Assembly: GCF_009690905.1 (NCBI RefSeq)
Contig: NZ_VOSW01000034.1
Coordinates: forward strand, 25,542 to 89,541
From: Paraburkholderia madseniana
GTDB taxonomy: Bacteria > Pseudomonadota > Gammaproteobacteria > Burkholderiales > Burkholderiaceae
Direction of reading: 5' to 3'
Length of the DNA stretch: 64,000 nt
The notes below the pieces were generated by a model. The model worked only from the letters and a program-made list of their open reading frames with translations, ran no database searches and was not told where the DNA came from. The position numbers were made by a program, and so were the translations under genes. Of the stretch, positions 46,942-55,920 are shown in pieces (position 1 is the stretch's first letter; each line of letters opens with the position of its first letter).

Positions 46942-47823
46942 TCACTTGCTGGAATCGGTTCTTGCCTCGAATGCGTGGACGACGGCCGCCATGTCGGATT
47001 GCCCGTGCCCCAACGCCAACGTCTCGCCGAATAGCGCGTAGCAGACATCCAGTAGCGGTGACGCGACTCCGCCTGCTCTGGCCGCATCCGCAATCAAGCG
47101 ATTATTCTCCAGCACATTGACGATCGACGCCTGCACTTCTTCGAAATCGCGCGTCACCAGCTTGTGTATTTTTACGCGCGAGATGCCGCTCGCCATCTGA
47201 CCGGCGTCGACGATAGTGCGGAACTGCTGCATGTCGAGGCCATGCCGTTCGGCAAAATGAGCCGCTTCCGCAAGGCCGGTGACTGTGGTCATTAGAAACA
47301 GGTTCACCGCGAGCTTCATGAGAAGCCCGTTCGGAACCGGGCCGCACATCATCGTCTGCTGGCACATTGGCTCGAGCAAAGGGCGGACGCTTTCGATGGC
47401 CGCGTCTTCGCCTGCCAGCATCGCCAAGAGCTGCCCCGCTTCGGCGGGCTTGCGCGAGCCCGAGACGGGCGCTTCCACGTAGCTGCCGCCGGCTTTGCGA
47501 ATGTCGGCGTCGAGTCCGCGCGAGTAGTCGGGCGAGGTCGTCCCCATGTGGACGATCGTGTGGTGCGCAACGTTCGCGCCGAACTGCGATGTGGCGCGGC
47601 CGAGGACGGCGTCGATTGCATCGCCGTCGACCAGCATCAGGAATACCACCCGGGTCCGTTTAAATATCTCGGCAGGAGTCGTCGCGACGGTTGCGCCCGC
47701 GGCTCGCAAAGATTCGCATCTGTCTGCGGAGCGATTCCAGACAATGAGTTGCGTGCCTGCGCGGGCCAGATTGAGCGCCATGGGCTGTCCCATGACGCCT
47801 AAGCCGATGAAACCGACGTCCAT
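46942..47823 (-). CDS. 3-hydroxyisobutyrate dehydrogenase-like NAD(P)-dependent oxidoreductase
   Basis: The start is the ATG at 47823 (MDVGFIGLGVMGQPMALNLA), giving 293 residues; the frame extends upstream without meaning. The Rossmann motif GFIGLGVMG, the substrate motif YVEAPVSGSRKPAEAGQLLA near 115, and the catalytic Lys in NGLLMKLAVNLFLM near 167 define the beta-hydroxyacid dehydrogenase family. It oxidises a short beta-hydroxyacid or reduces a semialdehyde. It follows the MaoC gene by 20 bases on the minus strand, so both belong to one transcript. Confidence 0.88.
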   Translation of the reverse strand: MDVGFIGLGVMGQPMALNLARAGTQLIVWNRSADRCESLRAAGATVATTPAEIFKRTRVVFLMLVDGDAIDAVLGRATSQFGANVAHHTIVHMGTTSPDYSRGLDADIRKAGGSYVEAPVSGSRKPAEAGQLLAMLAGEDAAIESVRPLLEPMCQQTMMCGPVPNGLLMKLAVNLFLMTTVTGLAEAAHFAERHGLDMQQFRTIVDAGQMASGISRVKIHKLVTRDFEEVQASIVNVLENNRLIADAARAGGVASPLLDVCYALFGETLALGHGQSDMAAVVHAFEARTDSSK

Positions 47824-47843
47824 GAATATCCCGCCTTCCGGTA

Positions 47844-48314
47844 TCAAGACGAATGGTGTTTCCGGCGCGGCACAACCATGTTCACGACATGCACGAGCAC
47901 GGCCTCGTCGTCCTGGTTCAGCGTGGTCGTTCGGAGCTTGATCAGGCCCTGCTCCGGACGAGACTTTGACGGTCGCACCTCGATCACCTCGCACTCGACG
48001 CGCAACTCGTCACCTGGGCGCACGGGCCGGGGCCAGCGGCACTCGTCGAGGCCGGCGCCAATGAAGCCGCCAGCCGGCTTGAGTTCGGTCTCGATCATCA
48101 ACCGCATCGTCACGGCGGCGGTGTGCCAGCCGCTGGCGGCCAGACCACCGAAAATCGAGTGGCGCGCCGCCGCCTCGTCGAGATGGAAGGGCTGCGGATC
48201 GAACTCGGCAGCGAACGCGAGGACCCGCTCCTTGTCGATGCGTAGCCGCCCTGAGCCGAACGTCTGCCCCACTGCAAAATCTTCCAGATAGCGCTGCTCG
48301 TTCAACTGATCCAT
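47844..48314 (-). CDS. MaoC-like (R)-specific enoyl-CoA hydratase/dehydratase
   Basis: A 156-residue hot-dog-fold protein: YLEDFAVGQTFGSGRLRIDK, then FAAEFDPQPFHLDEAAARHS near 35 with the Asp and His of the hydratase site, FGGLAASGWHTAAVTMRLMI near 55, and RPGDELRVECEVIEVRPSKS. MaoC proteins hydrate enoyl-CoA or related thioesters. It is first in a two-gene minus-strand unit with the beta-hydroxyacid dehydrogenase. Its promoter at 48356-48385 is covered by a TetR-type operator box. Confidence 0.87.
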   Translation of the reverse strand: MDQLNEQRYLEDFAVGQTFGSGRLRIDKERVLAFAAEFDPQPFHLDEAAARHSIFGGLAASGWHTAAVTMRLMIETELKPAGGFIGAGLDECRWPRPVRPGDELRVECEVIEVRPSKSRPEQGLIKLRTTTLNQDDEAVLVHVVNMVVPRRKHHSS

Positions 48315-48328
48315 GACCTGCTCACAAT

Positions 48329-48385
48329 AAAGTGACTAACCTGTAACTAATTTTAATATTACGGACAGGTCTGTCACTTTGTCAA
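48329..48385. promoter_or_regulatory. Second TetR operator pair and MaoC promoter
   Basis: Box 3 (48329-48350) reads AAAGTGACTAACCTGTAACT over its first 20 bases; box 4 (48359-48380, minus strand) reads AAAGTGACAGACCTGTCCGT over its first 20. Both match the boxes at 46254-46301. On the minus strand TTGACA (48380-48385) and TAATAT (48356-48361) lie 18 bases apart, with box 4 in the spacer, as in the oxidoreductase promoter. The divergent SDR gene at 48590 may be controlled from here too. Confidence 0.75.
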
Positions 48386-48589
48386 GCGAGAAATCGGAAC
48401 GAGGGAGCATGCAGGCATGCCCTCTCCTGCCATGCCCAAAACGCATGCCGCCCTGCTTACAAGGTCTTTGTCGCACCCATCACGGAAACCTACAATCGTT
48501 GCAGCAACATACATCGAACATTTGTACTGCAAATCTATTTTTTGATTCAGTGACGCGGTGAATCGCTCACGCATACTCCAGGAAATCAA

Positions 48590-49330
48590 ATGTCTGAATT
48601 AGCCCAAAAAGTAGCACTCGTTACCGGTGGCTCACGCGGCATCGGTGCGGCAATCGCGAAACGTCTGGCCGCAGATGGAGCGAGTGTGGCCTTTACATAT
48701 GCGAAGGACGCCAGCGCGGCATCGGCGGTGGTCAAAGAGATCGAACTCAATGGCGGAACGGCTATCGCGATCCAGGCGGACGCTACTGACGTCAAAGCTG
48801 TCGAAGCCGCGGTCGAAAAAACTTTTTCGACCTTCGGCCGGCTGGATGTGCTGGTGAACAATGCCGGCACGGCCATTCCGAAACCGTTCGAAGACACGAC
48901 GCTGGAGGAGATGGATAGAGTAATCGACATCAACATCCGCGGCGTGTTCGCTACGACCAAGGCGGCGCTGAAGCACCTGAGTGATGGTGGGCGCATCATC
49001 ATGATCGGTTCGGCGGTGGGCGAGCGCGCTATTGCGCCCGGGCTGGTGCCCTACGCAGCCACGAAAGCGGCCGTCAGGATGTTCACTCAGGCGCTGTCCA
49101 GAGAGTTGGGAGGCCGGGGCATCACGGTCAACAACGTCCAGCCGGGACCGATCGATACAGACCTGAATCCCGCCTCAGGCGATTGGGCGGTGCCGCAGAA
49201 GGCCGCCACAGCGCTCGGCCGCTACGGGCGCGCTGAGGAGATCGCCGCAATGGTAGCGTTCGTCGCCGGGCCGACGGCCTCGTACATTACCGGAGCGAAT
49301 CTTACGGTGGATGGCGGGATGAATGCCTGA
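48590..49330 (+). CDS. Short-chain dehydrogenase/reductase (3-oxoacyl-ACP reductase-like)
   Basis: AGGA six bases before the ATG; 246 residues, the standard classical SDR length. The cofactor loop VTGGSRGIGAAIAKRL (residues 11-26), LVNNAGTAIPKPFEDTTLEE near 88, the catalytic IGSAVGERAIAPGLVPYAAT with YAATK (Tyr155/Lys159 region) and the C-terminal ASYITGANLTVDGGMNA are all present. It reduces a keto group with NADPH. It is divergent from the MaoC unit across a region with two TetR-type boxes, which suggests membership of the same regulon. Confidence 0.9.
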   Translation: MSELAQKVALVTGGSRGIGAAIAKRLAADGASVAFTYAKDASAASAVVKEIELNGGTAIAIQADATDVKAVEAAVEKTFSTFGRLDVLVNNAGTAIPKPFEDTTLEEMDRVIDINIRGVFATTKAALKHLSDGGRIIMIGSAVGERAIAPGLVPYAATKAAVRMFTQALSRELGGRGITVNNVQPGPIDTDLNPASGDWAVPQKAATALGRYGRAEEIAAMVAFVAGPTASYITGANLTVDGGMNA

Positions 49331-49518
49331 GCGCAATCAATTACTCGACCTACGGATTTGAAGAAGGTCAACGTCCGTGTGGACGCAACGGAGAGTTGAT
49401 GAGCTAACGCAGTTGGCTCTCCGTTAAAGATCCCGCAAAGTGACCAGGCCGCGCCGATGCAGGTCGCAGGCGCGACCTGTGTCTGAGTCGCTTATCGCGA
49501 GACATGAGTTGGACTCAA

Positions 49519-50631
49519 CTAGCGAGCACCGTGTTTGTTCACCCGGAAGATATCATTGTGGCCTTGCGGGGGTGCACGCCAGTATGACGGCGGTGCGTCG
49601 ACCGACCCACCAAGAGCAAAGGCGGCGTGCCATGGCCATCGCGGATCGTAGAGCATCCCCCTTGCAAGTGCCACAAAGTCTGCCTCGCCATTACTAATGA
49701 TTTGGGTGGCCGAATGAGGATCGGTGATAAGGCCAACTGCGATCGTAGCTATCCCGACCTCGCGTCTTATCCGCTCAGCGAAAGATGCCTGATAGTTCGG
49801 CCCTACCGGGATCTTCTGCTTCGGCGAGATCCCGCCAGGAGAGGCTGTGATCCAATCTGCGCCGCGCTCTTTAAGGCGCTTGCCAAGCTCGATGGTTTCG
49901 TCGACGCGCCAGCCACCCTCTACCCAATCTGTCGCCGAAACTTTAACGCCGACAGGTTTTTCGTCTGGAAAGGCAGCACGGACCGACTCGAATACCTCAA
50001 GTGGAAATCTCAGCCGATTGACAAGCGCCCCGCCATAAATATCTTCGCGTCGATTGGATACCGGAGATAGAAATTCATGCAACAGATAACCGTGCGCGGC
50101 GTGAATCTCCAGTCCGTCGACACCGATCTCGGCGGCGCGTCTGGCCGAATCGGCGAAAGCGCGCGCAATCCTCTCGAGCCCCTCAGGACTCAGTGCGTCT
50201 GGCACTTCTTCGCCGTCGATCTGCGGCAACGCAGAGGGCGCAAAGGTCGCCCAGCCGCTGTCAGCCTTCGATATCTGCTGACCGCCGTTCCACGGCTCAC
50301 GGCTTGAGCCCTTTCTTCCTGCATGGCCAATCTGGAGGACGATCTTCGTATCGAAGGTTTTCCTGACGAACGAGACGACTTCTTCAAGAGAAGCCTGTGT
50401 TCTGTCGTCCCAGAGACCCAGGTCGCCGGGAGTGATACGTCCGGCTGGTTCGACAGCGGTGGCCTCTAAAAACAACAGGCCCGCGCCAGAGGCCGCCATA
50501 GTGGCGTAATGAGCCTGGTGCCACTCGGTGGCCTGCCCGTCCTTTGCGACGTACTGGCACATCGGCGAAACAGCAATGCGGTTGCTGGTCAACACCCGTC
50601 TGAATTGATATTTGGAGAACAATGACGTCAT
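49519..50631 (-). CDS. Old Yellow Enzyme, YqjM/XenA type
   Basis: The second ATG (50631) has AAGGA at the right six-base distance, so I start there; 370 residues. Motifs are RIAVSPMCQYVAKDGQATEW near 17, with the cysteine typical of the thermophilic-like class; VLQIGHAGRKGSS near 97; and GLEIHAAHGYLLHEFLSPVS near 170, with the His-x-x-His pair. The C-terminus (GMLYDPRWPWHAAFALGG) is also of the class. The FMN enzyme reduces activated C=C bonds, quinones or nitro compounds with NADPH. It precedes the MFS gene's end by about 50 bases on the same strand, so an operon of MFS then OYE is likely. Confidence 0.9.
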   Translation of the reverse strand: MTSLFSKYQFRRVLTSNRIAVSPMCQYVAKDGQATEWHQAHYATMAASGAGLLFLEATAVEPAGRITPGDLGLWDDRTQASLEEVVSFVRKTFDTKIVLQIGHAGRKGSSREPWNGGQQISKADSGWATFAPSALPQIDGEEVPDALSPEGLERIARAFADSARRAAEIGVDGLEIHAAHGYLLHEFLSPVSNRREDIYGGALVNRLRFPLEVFESVRAAFPDEKPVGVKVSATDWVEGGWRVDETIELGKRLKERGADWITASPGGISPKQKIPVGPNYQASFAERIRREVGIATIAVGLITDPHSATQIISNGEADFVALARGMLYDPRWPWHAAFALGGSVDAPPSYWRAPPQGHNDIFRVNKHGAR

Positions 50632-50682
50632 AGCCATTCCTTTTCAAAGACTCAAAGCGACTTACGCCTGGTAGCCACTCGC

Positions 50683-51984
50683 TCAATCCGCTCGCCGTTC
50701 TGCATACCTGCGGAACACCGGAAATGGGCGCGAGGCAGAGAGCCAGAAACTAACGAACCCGAGCGCGACGATGGTGAACGACGCCGTTGTAACAGCCTCG
50801 GCGAGTCCCCAGGTCCTCGCCATCCCGCCCAATACAAGGGCGAACATACCCATCGAGAGATACCCGATCAGATAAAACGCGGAAAGAATGCCGCCGCGAT
50901 GCTCGGCCGGCGCGGAAGAGTTCAATACAGAAAGCGCTCCCATGAACAGGAGTGCATAACCGCCTCCGGCGAGCGACGTAGAGGCGAGGAGCATCGACAA
51001 GCTGACCCAGGTCACCGCGAGCCACAACAGGAGTAGCCCAAGTGAAGCCGTTATCGCCCCCAGAAGGAGCAGCAGCCTGGGGGACAGCTTTCTGCAGAGA
51101 ACTGTGATTACAGCAGATACGATTGCGAAGCTTGCCAGGATCGCACCGTTCGTGAATGCGTTGACGGACCCTACCAGGTCATGCGCCATCTGGCCACCGA
51201 GGGATAGCAGAATCGCGCCCGATGCGAACGCAATGACAGCAGCAAGCGATGCGATAGCGAAAGCGTTCCGGCAATCTGCGGGAACGCGCGGCATGCGCAC
51301 GGACCATCGCGTGTCTTGTCCGCCATGACGTGGCATGAACCAGACTCCGACGATCAGAACGACGATGACGACAGCAAGCACAAGGAAGTTCAACTGCAGA
51401 GGCCACGGCGCATACTGAATCAGCGCTCCCCCGAGAAGCAGGCCCGTCGCGAAGCCAATACCCTGAGCGATGTTGGTCGCCGCAGCCGAGCGCTCCGGAT
51501 CTTCGTCAGAACTGAACTCTAAAATGGCTGCAGTTGACGAACCACTGCCAAGTCCGACACCGATCCCCATCAGCGCGCGTCCAACGAGAAGCCATCGGAT
51601 ATCGGGCGCGACGGTCATCACGAGCACACCGACGAGCGAACATGTGAGGGCAATCAACATCGTCATGCGACGACCGACCTGGTCGGACAAGCCACCTAGC
51701 AGAACGAGCGTACTAACAACGAAAATGGGATAGATGGCGAATACCCCGGCGGTGTCCACCGGTGAGAGATTCCACTTTTGCGCGTAGAGCCGATAGCTAA
51801 GCGCGGGTGCTGCGCTCGTCCATAGCGTATGAGTGCTGACGCCAAACGATACCCAGAAACTCGCCCTGCGACCCAGAGTTCGGCTACGTCGAGCTGCGGT
51901 GTTCTGCACATGTCCGTCACTGGCCTTTGATCTGATCACTCGAATCATCCTATTCACTCGCACTGAAGCTTGTTGTGTCGACAT
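50683..51984 (-). CDS. MFS transporter
   Basis: A 433-residue protein with about 12 membrane helices. The basic N-terminus (about 35 residues) may be over-long; ATG at 51948 is another possible start. Motif A of the family appears as GGLSDQVGRRMTMLIALTCS near 98, and RALMGIGVGLGSGSSTAAIL near 137. A central loop (MPRHGGQDTRWSVRMPRVPA) separates the halves. It probably exports or imports a small organic compound. It is on the minus strand upstream of the Old Yellow Enzyme gene, so its substrate may be processed by, or be toxic without, that enzyme. Confidence 0.87.
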   Translation of the reverse strand: MSTQQASVRVNRMIRVIRSKASDGHVQNTAARRSRTLGRRASFWVSFGVSTHTLWTSAAPALSYRLYAQKWNLSPVDTAGVFAIYPIFVVSTLVLLGGLSDQVGRRMTMLIALTCSLVGVLVMTVAPDIRWLLVGRALMGIGVGLGSGSSTAAILEFSSDEDPERSAAATNIAQGIGFATGLLLGGALIQYAPWPLQLNFLVLAVVIVVLIVGVWFMPRHGGQDTRWSVRMPRVPADCRNAFAIASLAAVIAFASGAILLSLGGQMAHDLVGSVNAFTNGAILASFAIVSAVITVLCRKLSPRLLLLLGAITASLGLLLLWLAVTWVSLSMLLASTSLAGGGYALLFMGALSVLNSSAPAEHRGGILSAFYLIGYLSMGMFALVLGGMARTWGLAEAVTTASFTIVALGFVSFWLSASRPFPVFRRYAERRAD

Positions 51985-52309
51985 GGCCGTCGATCAGCGC
52001 GAACCACAGCTTGTAGCCGTCAGGCCTCACTTTCCTGCGTATTAGCCATGACCGATATGGAACTTCCCAGTTGGCTTCGAGATGAGCAGTCGGCAGCGCG
52101 CCGAGCAGGCTCGCTGAATATACGAGTGGGAACCCGGTGTTGAAAAAGACTTCGTTTATCTACCGCGATGCCTCAGAGGCATGCAATTGGCTCTGGCGGA
52201 AGACAGCATTTCGCGCGCGTGTCGAAACATCCGTCGGCGCCGGAGGGCGAGCTTTGAGTTCTGAAGGGAGCGAAAATGCGTATGAGCGAGCGTTGCTGTG
52301 TCGTGGCAG
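51985..52309. other. Gap of 325 bases with no recognised feature
   Basis: No gene, RNA or clear promoter is seen here. It lies between the 5' end of the MFS gene and the 3' end of the LysR gene, so the MFS promoter should be in it. Base composition is less GC-rich than in the polysaccharide locus. Confidence 0.5.
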
Positions 52310-53233
52310 CTATGCCACGGATGCCTGATTTTCGGCCGCTATCGATCTGCAGCGGGCGAGTAGATGGTCGATTCTGGAAAGAAACAAACTCAATATCGGC
52401 GAAGTGTTGGCCCGGCTATAGCCGATGACGAGGTCGATAGTCGGCGGTTCAACAGCAAGTGGACGGCTTGTCACCGACGAAGGAAGGAAATTCCTGGCGT
52501 AACACGGAAGCAACGCGAGACCGCGCGTCGATGCCACCATTGACACCGCCATCGCGAGGTTATCCACTTCGTAGCTTGCACGTATGTCGAGGCCTGACTG
52601 CAGGATAAACTCGTCGATGACGGTCCGGACAGTAGGAGCCGTGTGCGAAACGGTGATGAACGTCTCGCCAATGAACTGCTGAAGAGCGATCTTTTCGCAA
52701 GCTGCGAGAGGGTGATCACTTGGCAAAACCACAAACAATGGCTCCTTGACAACAAGCCGGTACTCCAGGTCCGGTACGTTTGGCTCCGGCCGCATGAATG
52801 CGAGGTCGAGATCGCCTTTCACCAGCGCATCGCGAAGCGACGGCGAGTATTGGCTGGAGACCGTAACCTCAATCTGAGGAAGTTCGTCGCGGAGAACCCG
52901 CATCGCCTCCGGCAACCACTCTATCTCCTGCCCAGTAAGGAACCCAAGCGCAAATACGGGCTTTAAACGACGCGCCGCCCGTCGAGCCGCTTCAATGGCG
53001 GACTGCGCTTGCGCTAACGTTCCACGAGCGTGCTCGAGGAAAGCCTGACCTGCCGCTGTCAATTCAACTCCGCGGGCGCCGCGTATCAGCAAATCGACAC
53101 CCACCTCCTCTTCAAGATCGCGGATCTGACGGCTGAGGGAGGGTTGGGCCGTATGCAGCCGCTGTTCGGCCGCCGTCGTGAAGCTACCCGTCTCCGCGAC
53201 AGCGACAAAGTAGCGAAGATGTCGAAGCTCCAT
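52310..53233 (-). CDS. LysR-family transcription regulator
   Basis: The frame is open to 53692, but the LysR start is the ATG at 53233 (MELRHLRYFVAVAETGSFTT), giving 307 residues. The winged helix (AAEQRLHTAQPSLSRQIRDL near 21) and a normal effector domain (VFALGFLTGQEIEWLPEAMR near 94; GLALLPCYARNFLPSSVTSR near 245) are present. It is divergent from the SDR gene at 53415 with 181 bases between, the classical LysR arrangement, so it probably activates SDR, the alkene reductase and genes after it. Its coinducer is unknown. Confidence 0.9.
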   Translation of the reverse strand: MELRHLRYFVAVAETGSFTTAAEQRLHTAQPSLSRQIRDLEEEVGVDLLIRGARGVELTAAGQAFLEHARGTLAQAQSAIEAARRAARRLKPVFALGFLTGQEIEWLPEAMRVLRDELPQIEVTVSSQYSPSLRDALVKGDLDLAFMRPEPNVPDLEYRLVVKEPLFVVLPSDHPLAACEKIALQQFIGETFITVSHTAPTVRTVIDEFILQSGLDIRASYEVDNLAMAVSMVASTRGLALLPCYARNFLPSSVTSRPLAVEPPTIDLVIGYSRANTSPILSLFLSRIDHLLARCRSIAAENQASVA

Positions 53234-53414
53234 TGTTCTCTCCCCATGCCTGCCGAATATGGCTCCAGATATACAAAGTCTTATTCCGAGCCGCCGAAAC
53301 ATTCTACGCTTAAGCCACATCTGAGTTTCAACCCAGAATTGACCGCGAATTTGGCCAGGTGACGCCATGCGAACCCGAGCAACAACGGCCAACCCATACC
53401 TCTGAGGACTTAAC

Positions 53415-54161
53415 GTGACGAATCGTGTTGTTCTAATTACCGGCGCCCTGACGGGAATTGGCCGGGCCGCAGCGTTCGCTTTTGCGCAGGATGGGGCACG
53501 GGTGGTGATTTCCGGTCGCAGGAAGGCCGAAGGCAAAGCGCTGGAAGAAGAATTGCGCCGCCTCGGTGCCGAGGCCGAGTTCGTCATTGCTGACGTACGT
53601 CGCGAGGACGAAGTGAGCGCCCTCGTTGACAGGGCGGTGACGCGCTTCGGCCGGCTCGATGTCGTCGTCAACAATGCGGGCGTCGAGGGCAAGCCAGGCC
53701 CTGTTACCGATGTATCTGCCGACGCCTACACAGCTTTGTTCGACACCAACGTGCTGGGAACGCTATGGGGGCTCAAACACGCTTTACGCATCATGCAGCC
53801 GCAGGGCAGCGGGAACGTCGTCAACATCTCATCGACGTTCGGAGAGCGTGGCGCCGCCAACTTCTCGCTCTACGCGGGCAGTAAGCACGCTGTGGAAGGA
53901 ATCACGAAGTGCGCCGCGATCGAGGCCGCGGCTTACGGTGTCCGCGTGAATGCGGTGGCTCCTGGGCCGACCGAGACAGCAATGCTGGACCGCCTCACTG
54001 GTTCAACCGAAAAGAGTGCGGCGTTCTACTCCGCCGTACCGCTCAAGCGCGGCGCCACGCCTGAGGAAATCGCCGACGCGGTCGTCTTTGTCGCGTCAGA
54101 CAAGGCGGCCTTTATCACCGGACAAATCATCAGAGTGAACGGCGGCAAGACGGCGAGTTGA
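53415..54161 (+). CDS. Short-chain dehydrogenase/reductase
   Basis: The start is GTG with GAGGA six bases before; 248 residues. Classical SDR motifs: VLITGALTGIGRAAAFAFAQ (cofactor loop), NNAGVEGKPGPVTDVSADAY near 89, NISSTFGERGAANFSLYAGS with YAGSK as catalytic Tyr/Lys near 153, and FITGQIIRVNGGKTAS at the end. It is a reductase or dehydrogenase of an unknown carbonyl or alcohol. It heads a plus-strand row with the alkene reductase (66 bases on), divergent from LysR. Confidence 0.9.
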   Translation: MTNRVVLITGALTGIGRAAAFAFAQDGARVVISGRRKAEGKALEEELRRLGAEAEFVIADVRREDEVSALVDRAVTRFGRLDVVVNNAGVEGKPGPVTDVSADAYTALFDTNVLGTLWGLKHALRIMQPQGSGNVVNISSTFGERGAANFSLYAGSKHAVEGITKCAAIEAAAYGVRVNAVAPGPTETAMLDRLTGSTEKSAAFYSAVPLKRGATPEEIADAVVFVASDKAAFITGQIIRVNGGKTAS

Positions 54162-54227
54162 CGATAGTCGGTTCGATTCTGACGCGCCTGGAAAGCGTCG
54201 CTGTCCACGTTATTTACAGGAACTTGT

Positions 54228-55325
54228 ATGTCAAAGCTTTTCTCACCGATCCGCATCGGCGCAGTCGAACTGTCGCACCGTGTGGTGCTTGCGCCGCTCA
54301 CGAGAATGCGAGCAGACGTCCCCGGCAACGTGCCAGGCGACCTGATGATCACATACTACGAACAGCGTGCATCTCAAGGAGGGCTTCTGATAGCGGAGGC
54401 TACGTTCATCACGCCAACAGGGAATGGGGGTTATGGATCACCTGGAATCTATACCGACGAACAGGTGGCAGGATGGCGGAGAGTTGTCGACGCAGTACAC
54501 GCGAAGGGTGGACGGATCTTCCTGCAACTTTGGCACGTTGGGCGACAATCGCATGTCGACCTTCAGCCAAACGGCCAGGCACCGATTGCGCCGTCCGTGA
54601 CCCATGCCGAAGTTCGGGCCCTTCTGGCGAGCGGCCCTAGTGCCGCGTCTGTCCCGAGAGCAATCGAACTCTCCGAAATACCGGGGCTTGTCGACGACTA
54701 TCGTCAAGCGGCCCGACGAGCGAAAGAGGCCGGCTTCGACGGTGTAGAACTACACGCCGCGAATGGCTATCTCATCGACCAGTTTCTTCAGGACAACTCC
54801 AATCTACGTACAGATGCATACGGTGGCTCTGTAGAAAATCGCGCCCGCTTTCTCCTCGAAGTTGTCGATGCAGTGGCAAGCGTCTGGGGTCCTGATCGTA
54901 TCGGTGTTCGCATTGGTCCAAGCAACAAGTTCGGTGGCATGGGCGACAGCTCACCCGCAGTGACTTTCCCCTACGTTGCCCGCGCGCTATCGGCATATGG
55001 GTTGGCTTATCTTCATGTCATTGAACCGCGGGTCACAGGAAACGTCTCAGACGACTCGCAGAGCCCTGTGGCTGCAGGGCAACTCCGACCTCTATTCGGT
55101 GGTCCGGTGATCGCCGCTGGCGGCTTTGACGCAACCGGTGCTGAAGCAATCATTCGAGCGGCCGACGCGGACCTTGTCGCGTTCGGCAGGCACTTCCTCG
55201 CAAATCCGGATCTTCCCGAGCGGATGAAGCGCGATCTCCTACTCAATCCCTACGATCGCGACACGTTTTACTACGGTGGGAAAAAGGGCTATGCCGATTA
55301 CCCCATATACGAGGCCAAATATTGA
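54228..55325 (+). CDS. Alkene reductase (NemA/OPR-type Old Yellow Enzyme)
   Basis: A 365-residue FMN enzyme with LAPLTRMRADVPGNVPGDLM near 22, IFLQLWHVGRQSHVDLQPNG near 97, and GVELHAANGYLIDQFLQDNS near 174 with the His-x-x-Asn pair that binds substrate carbonyl or nitro groups, followed by NLRTDAYGGSVENRARFLLE. The C-terminus has FGRHFLANPDLPERM. It is of the classical OYE class, distinct from the XenA-type enzyme at 49.5 kb. It reduces enones, N-ethylmaleimide-like compounds or nitro esters. It sits in a LysR-divergent row with SDR, NIPSNAP and GST genes, which points to handling of electrophiles. Confidence 0.92.
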   Translation: MSKLFSPIRIGAVELSHRVVLAPLTRMRADVPGNVPGDLMITYYEQRASQGGLLIAEATFITPTGNGGYGSPGIYTDEQVAGWRRVVDAVHAKGGRIFLQLWHVGRQSHVDLQPNGQAPIAPSVTHAEVRALLASGPSAASVPRAIELSEIPGLVDDYRQAARRAKEAGFDGVELHAANGYLIDQFLQDNSNLRTDAYGGSVENRARFLLEVVDAVASVWGPDRIGVRIGPSNKFGGMGDSSPAVTFPYVARALSAYGLAYLHVIEPRVTGNVSDDSQSPVAAGQLRPLFGGPVIAAGGFDATGAEAIIRAADADLVAFGRHFLANPDLPERMKRDLLLNPYDRDTFYYGGKKGYADYPIYEAKY

Positions 55326-55456
55326 CCAGGGAGACCAGGTGCCTTGGCTTTCGCAAGCTCGCGGCACGCGACGCCGACGCCGACGCCGACGCACCTGGAT
55401 CAGAAACTCGAGTGTGGCCCGAGTGTGACCTTGGCCAGATGCCCTGGAACTAGAGA

Positions 55457-55792
55457 ATGATCTTCGATCACCGTACTTACACCATCAAGCCGAACCGGCT
55501 CGCCCGATTTCTGGAGACCTACGAGCGCCTGGCGTTGCCGCTTCAGCGAAAATATCTTGGTGAGCCCTATGGTTTCTTTGTGACCCACATCGGGCCGCTT
55601 AGCCGGGTTGTTCATCTCTGGCAATACGATAGTTTGGCAGACCGCGAGCAACGCCGCGACGCCATGGAGGCAGATCCGGACTGGCAAGCATACCGGCGCG
55701 TCGCGTTAGAAGAAGACACGCTTGTCGATATGGAAAATCTGATTCTTAAGCCTGTTCCCTTCTTCCAACCGCGTTCAGTCACAAGTCAATAG
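55457..55792 (+). CDS. NIPSNAP-family protein
   Basis: The 111-residue protein has MIFDHRTYTIKPNRLARFLE, GEPYGFFVTHIGPLSRVVHL and WQYDSLADREQRRDAMEADP, the dimeric alpha-beta barrel signature of NIPSNAP. The ribosome site is poor (GGAA). No catalytic reaction is established for the family. It follows the alkene reductase by 131 bases, a gap with a short GACGCC repeat, and precedes the GST by 128 bases. Confidence 0.85.
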   Translation: MIFDHRTYTIKPNRLARFLETYERLALPLQRKYLGEPYGFFVTHIGPLSRVVHLWQYDSLADREQRRDAMEADPDWQAYRRVALEEDTLVDMENLILKPVPFFQPRSVTSQ

Positions 55793-55920
55793 CTGGCCTT
55801 CTCCGACTATATCGTCGCCCCCGACGCTGCAACTTCAGTATGCCGAAATGGACCTTTCCATGGTGCACGACTTCGACCCACCAACGTCCGTTACCTCATC
55901 AGACATAAGGGATTGACAAA

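Noticed and set aside
55369..55393. Short tandem GACGCC repeat before the NIPSNAP gene
   Set aside because: Four units of a GC-rich hexamer are easily explained by slippage in this genome; no sign of function.
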